From positions 1 to 64,000 of the forward strand of contig NZAC01000001.1 in NCBI GenBank assembly GCA_002686085.1: a stretch of DNA of 64,000 bases. The letters run 5' to 3'. Origin of the DNA: Roseibacillus sp. (GTDB lineage Bacteria; Verrucomicrobiota; Verrucomicrobiia; Verrucomicrobiales; Akkermansiaceae). Made by a program: the position numbers and the translations under genes. The notes below the pieces were generated by a model, which was given only the letters and a program-made list of their open reading frames with translations, was not told the origin of the DNA and did no database searches. Of the stretch, positions 57,806-64,000 are shown in pieces. The first letter of the stretch is position 1; each line of letters opens with the position of its first letter.

Positions 57806-59911
57806 CTAGCTGGAGGCCAGACTGGCCTCAAATTCGAGGTTGGGATCGGCTCCGCGGCGTAAAGCTTCCTGATAGAGTTTGAGGGCCTCGTCCTTCAGGC
57901 CCTTGCGAAGATAAATAACAGCTAGATTGTAGTAGGGATCGGAGAGGGTGGGATCGATTTCGATGGCGGTCCGGAAGTGCGCTTCGGCATCGTCGTCACG
58001 CTCCTCGCGTCCAGCAACATTACCGAGGAATACATGAGCCTTGGCGTTACTGTCATCGAGGTTGACGGCACGCTCCAGGGCCTGCTTAGAATTATCGAGG
58101 TCGGCCAGGCGATAATGGCAGACTCCGAGCATGAAGTGAGCAAAGGGGAGGTTGTCACCACGGATTACCAGTGCGTCATTAAACGAGGAAACAGCGAGGG
58201 GTATATCCTCATTTTTGACATGAACGACCCCCAGATTGAGCATGGTTTCCACATGGCCCGGATGCTGATCGAGAATGGATTCAAAAACTTCCCGAGCTGC
58301 TAGATAGCGCCCATTTGCAAACGCGCGCCGTGCAAGTTGATCCTTGATCGTGATATTCTGCTGAAGACTTCTTGATGCGTCCGCTACCTCCTGCTCCTTC
58401 GGTCTGTCGTCAAAAATGAATTCGTCATCGACTTTGAATTCCGCAATAAGTCTGCTTTCCTCGGCGGTTAGCTGTAATTCCTGGTCGAATAGACCTTGGA
58501 TGTTGTCAACCAGTGGTCCTTGTTGCTGCCCGATTTTACGAATCTCGGCCATAACGGCATCTTTCGCACTTTTCCTGTGTTCTTGGATCCGAAGCTGCCG
58601 GGCGATAATGTCGCGCAACATTTCCATTTCTTGCCGTGCCTTCGGCCCGGCATTCCCGTCCGCGAGTTCGTCCTGCAGTTCGATCCCTGCAGCTCTCAGC
58701 CGCTCCTCCATCGCTTCAAGGCGAATTTTCTGAGAGGCGTTTTCACGCTGGAAATCAATAAGCCGCCCCTTAGCCTGGGCGAGATCTCTCTTTGCCTCGA
58801 TGAGCTGGTCTTTGGTCGCATTATTATCGGAGTGAAGGGCTTTGAGACGCTCCCTTGCGGTGTTGAGACTCCGGCCCATTTCCATATTTTGCTTGATAAG
58901 CAGCTGGACACGCTCGCTCTCGTTGAGCTTCAAAAGGGCGGACATCTGATCGCGCTCGACAAGCAGCGCATCGCGTTCTCCCCGAAGGTCCCGAATCTGA
59001 TCCCTAGCCTCTCCAAGTTGCTGGTCGAGTTGAGCTGTCCTCGCCTCCAGGGCCACATATTTACGGTCCTTCTCCACCAGTGCCGCTTTCATCTCCTTCA
59101 TCTGGCGCCGCAGTCCTTCGACTACTTCCTTGGACGCCGACTGCTGAATGTTGACGACTTGCTCGAGGTCTGCAGCCCGCTTCTGCGCTTCGACTGTTTC
59201 ATCTCGGGCTGATGCTAGCTGGGCGAGCGCTTTTTCATGTTGAGCCCTGCTGTCCTGTAGCGCCTTGAACATAGCGTTACGCTCGTTCTCAACTTTTGCG
59301 ATTCGACGGTTTATATCGGCAAGCTGCCCGGAGACCGGTGCCCGCGCAACACTGTCCCGCTTCATCTCAAGCTGGCGGAGAGCCTCCCGGAGTCGTACGG
59401 AGTTGGCGTCGCGTGTCGACCGAGCTTTCTGGAGTTCGCTCCGATACTGGGATATCTGTTGCTGCAGTGCAGCCACCTCCGCCTTTCTGGCCGGGTCCAG
59501 CTCGGGTATCTGGAGGTCGCCAGCACCCGGAGCTGGTGTGCCGGACTCGACGAGATCGCCCGTACGCATGGCCTGTCGGTTTCGTTCCGCGAGCGCTTTA
59601 TCGCGAATTGCACCCATTGCAGATGTTGTTGATTCTGTACGGCTCTTAACCAGCTCAGGCTTGAACTCAGGGTTAGAAAGAGCCACTGATTCAAAAAGCT
59701 GCCTCGCTTTGTCGTAGCGATTGAATGCATCGAGAAACTTTCCGTCTTTTGCCGCTTTTTCGGCTTCGCGGACTGTCAGCCAAGCCTGAAAATAAATGTC
59801 TGATGGTTTGAACTTTGCATTTACGGGAGCCTGCGCGACCACAGGCAGGGAGAGGCAAAGCAGCATGGTAGCGATCTTGAGGCAATCGCATGTAGATCTC
59901 AGAGGGATCAT
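57806..59911 (-). CDS. Exported coiled-coil and TPR-repeat protein
   Basis: 701 residues, minus strand. Hydrophobic N terminus (about 14-28, MLLCLSLPVVAQA) is the signal. About residues 130-430 are a long charged helical coiled coil (AEVAALQQQISQYRSELQKA, RRQMKEMKAALVEKDRKYVA, SDNNATKDQLIEAKRDLAQA). From about 540, tetratricopeptide repeats: ANGRYLAAREVFESILDQHP (A-x-x-x-Y-x-x-A-x-x-x-F/L pattern), VKNEDIPLAVSSFNDAL, HYRLADLDNSKQALERAVN and YYNLAVIYLRKGLKDEALKL. Function unknown; scaffold or cell-envelope assembly role inferred. It is 55 bp downstream of polX on the same strand and converges on the macroglobulin gene. Confidence 0.8.
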   Translation of the reverse strand: MIPLRSTCDCLKIATMLLCLSLPVVAQAPVNAKFKPSDIYFQAWLTVREAEKAAKDGKFLDAFNRYDKARQLFESVALSNPEFKPELVKSRTESTTSAMGAIRDKALAERNRQAMRTGDLVESGTPAPGAGDLQIPELDPARKAEVAALQQQISQYRSELQKARSTRDANSVRLREALRQLEMKRDSVARAPVSGQLADINRRIAKVENERNAMFKALQDSRAQHEKALAQLASARDETVEAQKRAADLEQVVNIQQSASKEVVEGLRRQMKEMKAALVEKDRKYVALEARTAQLDQQLGEARDQIRDLRGERDALLVERDQMSALLKLNESERVQLLIKQNMEMGRSLNTARERLKALHSDNNATKDQLIEAKRDLAQAKGRLIDFQRENASQKIRLEAMEERLRAAGIELQDELADGNAGPKARQEMEMLRDIIARQLRIQEHRKSAKDAVMAEIRKIGQQQGPLVDNIQGLFDQELQLTAEESRLIAEFKVDDEFIFDDRPKEQEVADASRSLQQNITIKDQLARRAFANGRYLAAREVFESILDQHPGHVETMLNLGVVHVKNEDIPLAVSSFNDALVIRGDNLPFAHFMLGVCHYRLADLDNSKQALERAVNLDDSNAKAHVFLGNVAGREERDDDAEAHFRTAIEIDPTLSDPYYNLAVIYLRKGLKDEALKLYQEALRRGADPNLEFEASLASS

Positions 59912-59966
59912 ACGGCAGGGACAATAGGCTAGGAGAGGGTTGGGGAAAAGGCAGAATTGGCTCTCT

Positions 59967-61721
59967 CTAAACTCTTTGCTCCTTAGGTGTTTGCATCCAT
60001 TTAGCTATCTCCTGAGGAGACCTGCAATTCAGAATGTCCTCCTTGTTGAGCCAGCCCTTGCGTGCGACGCGAATTCCAAAGTGAAGGTTTTGGAATCCCT
60101 CAACGTGGTGAGCATCTGGGTTGATTGCGCATTTGACGCCCTTGTCGCGGGCACGCCTCCACCACCGCCAATCCATGTCCATGCGTTTGGGTGAGCAGTT
60201 GAGCTCGATCACAGTACCGGTAGCTGCTGCGCAATCGATGATCTTTTCATGATTCACGGCGTAGGCATCCCTGCGAAGAAGCAGGCGTCCGCTTAAGTGG
60301 CCCAGCATTGAAACGTAGGGGTTTTCCATCGCCTTGATGAGGCGTGCCGTCATTTCCTTTTCCGAGAGGTTGAATGATGCATGGACAGAGGCCACAACGT
60401 AGTCGAGCTCGGCAAGGATGCTGTTATCAAAATCGAGGGATCCATCTCTCAGGATGTCGACTTCATTTCCGGCGTAAAGGTCAATGTCCTTCAGGGTGGA
60501 GTCCATGCTCCTGATGGCTGATACTTGTTGGAGTAGTCTCTCTTCGTTTAGTCCGTTCGCTTGAAAAGATGATTTCGAGTGGTCAGAGATGCCAAGGTAA
60601 GAGAGTCCAAGCTCACGGGCGGCCTCCACCATTTCAGCGAGAGTAGAACGGCCGTCAGATTCGGTGGTATGATTGTGGAAAGTGCCACGTAAATTTTCCT
60701 GTTCGACGAGGCGCGGCATTTCGCCCTCCATGGCGGCCTCAAATTCGCCCCTGTTTTCTCTTAATGGAGGTTCGATGAACTGGAGTCCAAGCTCCCTGTA
60801 GACGTCCTCTTCCTCGTGGAGGTTAGGTGTAGGGTCCGTTCGCCCAGAATTTTCAACTGGCTTAAGGTGGTATTCGTTCAGGGTTAGGCCCTGTTTGAGT
60901 GCTTGAGAGCGCAATTCCACATTATGTTCCTTACTCCCGGTAAAATACATCAGCGCGAACGGCCACTCACTATTGGAGATGGCCCGGAGATCGCATTGGA
61001 GGCCATTTTCGAGGCGTATTGAAGCCTTCGTCTGGCCGTGCGCAATAATCTCATGAATGCCCGGCAGTTGGGTGAAAAATGTAGTAAGGGCGTCTGGATT
61101 TGTGGTCGCTACCAGAAAATCCAGATCATGGAGGGTTTCCTTGCCCCGGCGATAGGAGCCGGCGATTTCTACCCGGCTTGCTTCGGGATGCTGCCTGAGA
61201 ATGTTAAGAATTCGTTCAGCATCTGGTGCAACTTCCGCAAGAAGGTAGTGTCCGGAAAATCGCTCGTAGTCTTCGATCGAGCTCAGGATTTTCTTTTCGG
61301 TTTTTGCTCCGAACCCGGACAAGGTGGCGACCTCGCCTGCTTCGCATGCTCGCCGCAAATCACCGAGGGAGCTCACCTCAAGCTTATCATACAAAGCCCG
61401 TACCTTTTTGGGCCCAAGGCCCTGCAATTCAATAAGTTCAAAGATTCCCTCTGGAAATTCGCCTCTGAGATTCTGGTGAAAATCTAGTTTGCCAGTGAGG
61501 GCGAGTTCGTGAAGTTTCTGCTGCAGGGCCTCTCCAATGCCTTTGATGCCGCCAAGGTCGCCATCGATGGCTCGGGCAAGGATATCGCCATCAAAAGACC
61601 GGACTATTTCGGCGCCGTTACGATACGCTCTGATCTTAAACGGATTCTCGCCCTTCAGCTCCAACAGGAGGGCAATTTCTTCCAGAATATCAGCCAGATG
61701 ATCGCGGGTAACTTCAGCCAT
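59967..61721 (-). CDS. polX: DNA polymerase X family protein with C-terminal PHP domain
   Basis: 584 residues, the usual bacterial/archaeal PolX length. N-terminal HhH/8-kDa region (IALLLELKGENPFKIRAYRN, GGIKGIGEALQQKL, LQGLGPKKVRALYD). Pol X palm motif GSYRRGKETLHDLDFLV (family G-S-x-R-R-G-K/R-x-x-x-x-D-x-D) provides catalytic Asp residues. C-terminal PHP domain: LRGTFHNHTTESDGRSTL (H-x-H), GISDHSKSS, AGNEVDILRDG, VVASVHASF, and CAINPDAHH. The PHP domain is predicted to give 3'-5' exonuclease and phosphatase activity. Role: gap-filling DNA repair in the cytoplasm. It begins 20 bp after dnaX on the same strand. Confidence 0.94.
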   Translation of the reverse strand: MAEVTRDHLADILEEIALLLELKGENPFKIRAYRNGAEIVRSFDGDILARAIDGDLGGIKGIGEALQQKLHELALTGKLDFHQNLRGEFPEGIFELIELQGLGPKKVRALYDKLEVSSLGDLRRACEAGEVATLSGFGAKTEKKILSSIEDYERFSGHYLLAEVAPDAERILNILRQHPEASRVEIAGSYRRGKETLHDLDFLVATTNPDALTTFFTQLPGIHEIIAHGQTKASIRLENGLQCDLRAISNSEWPFALMYFTGSKEHNVELRSQALKQGLTLNEYHLKPVENSGRTDPTPNLHEEEDVYRELGLQFIEPPLRENRGEFEAAMEGEMPRLVEQENLRGTFHNHTTESDGRSTLAEMVEAARELGLSYLGISDHSKSSFQANGLNEERLLQQVSAIRSMDSTLKDIDLYAGNEVDILRDGSLDFDNSILAELDYVVASVHASFNLSEKEMTARLIKAMENPYVSMLGHLSGRLLLRRDAYAVNHEKIIDCAAATGTVIELNCSPKRMDMDWRWWRRARDKGVKCAINPDAHHVEGFQNLHFGIRVARKGWLNKEDILNCRSPQEIAKWMQTPKEQRV

Positions 61722-61741
61722 GGTAGCAATCGCTGACGGGC

Positions 61742-63241
61742 TTAGTCCTTCAGCTTGCCTTTGAATATCTCCAATGCTTCCTGAACCAATGGATCATCAT
61801 AAAACGAGTCGTTATCATTGGGGGGCACGGACTCATCTTTTTCAGGGTCCAGAGGCGATGGCGGTTCTTTGTCGCTGCTGATCTGAGCGGAATCGTCGGC
61901 AGCGGAAACGGCTGGTTCAGGGTGATTTTCAGGCGCTTGTTCGATGAGCGATTCAAGTTGATTTTCAACACCACGGTTTTTTTTTCGGGCACGGGCTGAG
62001 GTGCGTGTGGTGGGGGGGCTTTTGGGGAGTGCTTCAGGTGATTCGGGTGGGGATGCCGCAGGGGCTTTAGCCGGTTGTTCCTGAGGGCTCTCGCCAACAG
62101 TCCCGGTAGTGCTGCCGACTTCCAGAGCTCTGATGACATCGCTGATCTGCACTTCGTCTAGTGATTGAACTGCCCGAATCAGGGCTATTTCAAAGTGGAG
62201 CTGTTTATTCGAAGCCCGGCGCATATGGGCGTCTGCATTCGCTAATCTATCGAGGACTCCCAGAAGTCTGTCGTCACCGGGAAGTAAGGACGCATCGCCG
62301 ACCTGGTCCCAGAAGCCAGAGGGTATCTCCGTATTGTTTGTGCTGGGGTTGAGTCTATCGAGAAGCAGGGCTCGGATGAAACCGGCCAGCTCTGAAAGTA
62401 ACTGGGTCAGATCTTTTCCTCTTTCAGCTTCCGTCTGGATGAGGGCGATAGTCTCCGCCGTTTGCCTTCTCAAAAGGTGAGTGGCGAGAGAGGAGATTGT
62501 CTCGGAAGAGGTAAAGCCGAATACGTCCTGAACATTTTCTTCGTTAATGGCGTCGCCGCAAAAGGCAACGAGCTGGTCCAGCATGGATTGGGCATCCCGC
62601 ATCCCTCCATCTGCGCCCTTGGCGATGGACCATGCGGCCGATTGTTCAAGAGTCACGTTCTCCTTTTCTGCAATATGAAGAAGTTGATGAGCAATCACTT
62701 CTGTGGGTATTGGACGAAGGTCGAACCGTTGACAGCGCGAGATGATGGTTGGGAGAATCTTGTTAGGCTCTGTGGTTGCGAAAATGAATTTCACATGCGG
62801 AGGAGGTTCCTCGAGGGTCTTCAAAAGCGCATTAAAAGCGGCAGTCGAAAGCATATGCACTTCGTCAATATAGTAGATCTTGAAGCGGCTGCTGGCAGGG
62901 GCGTAATTGACAGTTTCTCTGAGCTCTCTGACCTGATCCACACCGTTGTTGGATGCCCCATCTATCTCGAGAACATCAAGAGAGCGCCCCTCCGCGATTT
63001 CGATGCAGGCTTCCTCATCCGGGTCGAAATCCAGCCGAGGGCCATCGCTGCAGTTCAGTGCTTTGGCAAAAATGCGCGCAGTTGAAGTCTTTCCCGTTCC
63101 CCGAGGCCCAACAAAGAGGTAGGCATGGGCGAGGCGATCCGCCTCGATTGCATTTCTGAGCGTAGTGACAACGTGGTCCTGACCAAGGACATCATCGAAG
63201 GTGCGGGGTCGATATTTGCGGGCAAAAACCTGGTAGCTCAT
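61742..63241 (-). CDS. dnaX: DNA polymerase III subunit gamma/tau
   Basis: 499 residues from ATG 63241 (frame open to 63352, no homology there). AAA+ clamp loader: Walker A GPRGTGKTS at 45-53, IYYIDEVHMLSTAAFNALLK (Walker B) and PTIISRCQRFDLR (sensor/arginine-finger region). The small zinc-binding loop has C64 and C79 in the standard positions, but the two middle Cys are D73 and E76. Domain III follows to about 370, then a Pro-rich, charged linker with an A9 run at codons 419-422. The full-length tail after it is only about 77 residues, much shorter than in E. coli tau. Role: loads sliding clamp and couples polymerase to helicase. Starts 10 bp after the upstream ABC-ATPase stop. Confidence 0.94.
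   Translation of the reverse strand: MSYQVFARKYRPRTFDDVLGQDHVVTTLRNAIEADRLAHAYLFVGPRGTGKTSTARIFAKALNCSDGPRLDFDPDEEACIEIAEGRSLDVLEIDGASNNGVDQVRELRETVNYAPASSRFKIYYIDEVHMLSTAAFNALLKTLEEPPPHVKFIFATTEPNKILPTIISRCQRFDLRPIPTEVIAHQLLHIAEKENVTLEQSAAWSIAKGADGGMRDAQSMLDQLVAFCGDAINEENVQDVFGFTSSETISSLATHLLRRQTAETIALIQTEAERGKDLTQLLSELAGFIRALLLDRLNPSTNNTEIPSGFWDQVGDASLLPGDDRLLGVLDRLANADAHMRRASNKQLHFEIALIRAVQSLDEVQISDVIRALEVGSTTGTVGESPQEQPAKAPAASPPESPEALPKSPPTTRTSARARKKNRGVENQLESLIEQAPENHPEPAVSAADDSAQISSDKEPPSPLDPEKDESVPPNDNDSFYDDPLVQEALEIFKGKLKD
61977..61985 (-). promoter_or_regulatory. A9 slippery run in dnaX (gamma-type product site)
   Basis: Coding strand reads CGA-AAA-AAA-AAC (codons 419-422). In the -1 frame the next codons are CCG-TGG-TGT-TGA, so a one-base backward shift, or one extra A in the transcript, would add Pro-Trp-Cys and stop, giving a protein of about 425 residues against 499 in frame 0. 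A small hairpin (GTTGA, loop AAA, TCAAC) lies about 6 nt downstream. No Shine-Dalgarno-like stimulator is seen upstream. Confidence 0.6.
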
Positions 63242-63251
63242 GGTGAGTGTT

Positions 63252-64000
63252 TCAGGCAGGAAGTTCGATCCGAGGTATCGCGTTGAGGAGAGTCTGGGTA
63301 TAGGGATGCTGCGGTTCCTCGAAAATCCTTCCGGAGGTGTTGTATTCAACAATTTCTCCGGCCTTCATCACGGCGATATTATCTGCGAGATACCGCACAA
63401 CTGAAAGATCGTGGGAGATAAAGATCATCGTGAGGGAAAGCTCGTCTCGTAATTTAAGAAGCAAATTCAAAATCTGAGATTGAATAGAAACATCAAGTGC
63501 AGAGACCGGTTCGTCGGCGAGGATTAGCTTGGGCTCCGGTGCGAGTGCGCGTGCGATGGCGATTCTCTGTCGCTGGCCGCCGGAGAATTCATGGGGATAC
63601 TTCTGCATGAAGCGTGCGTCGAGACCGACGCGTTCCATGAGCTCAGCTACTCGTTCAGTCAGATTATTTTTGAAATCCCGTAGGTCCAAGCTTGTTCCCT
63701 CCTTGCTGCGAATATTAAGGAGGGGGCGCTGGCAGAGAGCTTCTGCCAGGGTGGAGTAGACCGTCATTCTTGGATTGAGAGAGGCATATGGGTCCTGGAA
63801 CACCATCTGAAAGTCGAGTCGGCGAGACCGGATTTCACGTCGACTCAAAGAGCCCAGATCATCTCCATCCAAGGAGATCTGGCCGGAGTTAGCCGGCTGA
63901 AGCTGCATGATCGTTCTGGAGAGGGTCGATTTTCCGCATCCCGATTCGCCTACGAGGCCGAGAATCTCCCCCTTCTCCACACTCAGAGTCACTCCATTGA
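63252..64000 (-). CDS. Oligopeptide/dipeptide-type ABC transporter ATP-binding protein (5' end outside window)
   Basis: About 249 residues visible; the minus-strand frame is open to the window edge (codons before GTG 63992 read Asn-Gly), so the N terminus is missing. ABC ATPase: Walker A GLVGESGCGKSTLSRT, Q-loop region FQMVFQDPYASLNPRMTVY, signature EFSGGQRQRIAIARAL, Walker B LILADEPVSALDVSIQSQI, and the switch His in IFISHDLSVVRYLAD. The C-terminal EEPQHPYTQTLLNAIP is typical of OppF/DppF-type ATPases (the oligopeptide/nickel C-terminal motif, family H-P-Y-T-x-x-L). A 25-residue insert around 85-110 is not family-typical. Likely fuels peptide uptake with a partner ATPase and permeases upstream. 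Confidence 0.92.
   Translation of the reverse strand, partial: NGVTLSVEKGEILGLVGESGCGKSTLSRTIMQLQPANSGQISLDGDDLGSLSRREIRSRRLDFQMVFQDPYASLNPRMTVYSTLAEALCQRPLLNIRSKEGTSLDLRDFKNNLTERVAELMERVGLDARFMQKYPHEFSGGQRQRIAIARALAPEPKLILADEPVSALDVSIQSQILNLLLKLRDELSLTMIFISHDLSVVRYLADNIAVMKAGEIVEYNTSGRIFEEPQHPYTQTLLNAIPRIELPA

Noticed and set aside
57813-57829. Perfect hairpin GAGGCC/GGCCTC near the convergent ends at 57.8 kb as a terminator
   Set aside because: It lies within the last codons of the TPR gene and has no T-run on either strand, so it is probably incidental.
58496-59212. 238-codon plus-strand open frame
   Set aside because: Antisense to the coiled-coil region of the TPR protein; open frames opposite repetitive charged helices are common.
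62462-63085. 207-codon plus-strand open frame
   Set aside because: Antisense to the dnaX AAA+ domain, no family features.
1-64000. Prophage, IS elements, CRISPR arrays, toxin-antitoxin or defence systems, rRNA and tRNA
   Set aside because: I looked for transposase/integrase motifs, spaced direct repeats and tRNA T-loops. The only T-loop found belongs to the tmRNA. Nothing else qualified.

Overview
The window looks like a piece of a Verrucomicrobiota (or closely related PVC-superphylum) chromosome, probably from an aquatic polysaccharide degrader. Evidence: a bacterial microcompartment (BMC) locus of the Planctomycetes/Verrucomicrobia fucose-rhamnose type, two DUF1552/DUF1592 secreted pairs, a DUF1501 protein, DUF1080 and DUF6288 proteins, several sulfatases, TAT-exported Gfo/Idh/MocA oxidoreductase, bactofilin and AcnB. 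No phage, IS element, CRISPR array, rRNA or tRNA was seen; the only RNA gene recognised is a tmRNA.

Layout. 1-10.4 kb (+): an exported catabolic island with three sulfatases (the first cut by the window edge), a TolB-like propeller protein, a PhoD-like phosphoesterase, a large (alpha/alpha)6 glycosidase-like protein, an esterase-related protein and TspO. 10.6-15.9 kb (+): DUF1552 then DUF1592 (c-type-cytochrome-like, with a PA14-like insert) and an alpha/beta hydrolase. 15.9-21.0 kb: housekeeping genes, namely a 2-Cys peroxiredoxin (-), purC and acnB. 21.1-32.3 kb (+): secreted DUF1080 plus TAT-exported oxidoreductase, a second DUF1592/DUF1552 pair in the opposite order, a DUF6288 protein, a membrane protein and a purple-acid-phosphatase-like enzyme. 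32.4-32.8 kb (-): ssrA (tmRNA) with proteolysis tag ADSNELALAA. 33.0-39.9 kb: mixed genes (DUF1501, acyltransferase, GNAT, HEAT-DUF1080, bactofilin, LON-domain protein, outer-membrane protein) and a long hairpin-forming inverted repeat.

39.9-49.9 kb is the BMC locus. A leftward operon (DeoR regulator, rhamnulokinase, FMN-dependent lactate dehydrogenase) diverges from a rightward operon (PduL-type phosphotransacylase, two BMC-H, acetate kinase-family kinase, third BMC-H, BMC-P, CoA-acylating aldehyde dehydrogenase, two more BMC-P, class II sugar-phosphate aldolase). The proposed flow is L-rhamnulose (or L-fuculose) -> 1-phosphate -> DHAP + L-lactaldehyde -> lactyl-CoA -> lactyl-phosphate -> lactate + ATP -> pyruvate. 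Encapsulation-peptide-like helices are visible on the phosphotransacylase, the dehydrogenase and the aldolase. Sulfatases in the same window suggest, without proving, that the sugar comes from sulfated rhamnose- or fucose-containing algal polysaccharides.

50.1-57.8 kb (+): dinB, a small DUF3820 protein and a 2037-residue alpha-2-macroglobulin-like protein whose thioester Cys and Gln are replaced. 57.8-64.0 kb (-): oligopeptide-type ABC ATPase (cut by the window edge), dnaX, polX and a coiled-coil/TPR protein. dnaX carries an A9 run followed by a stop three codons later in the -1 frame, at the position expected for making a short gamma-type product.
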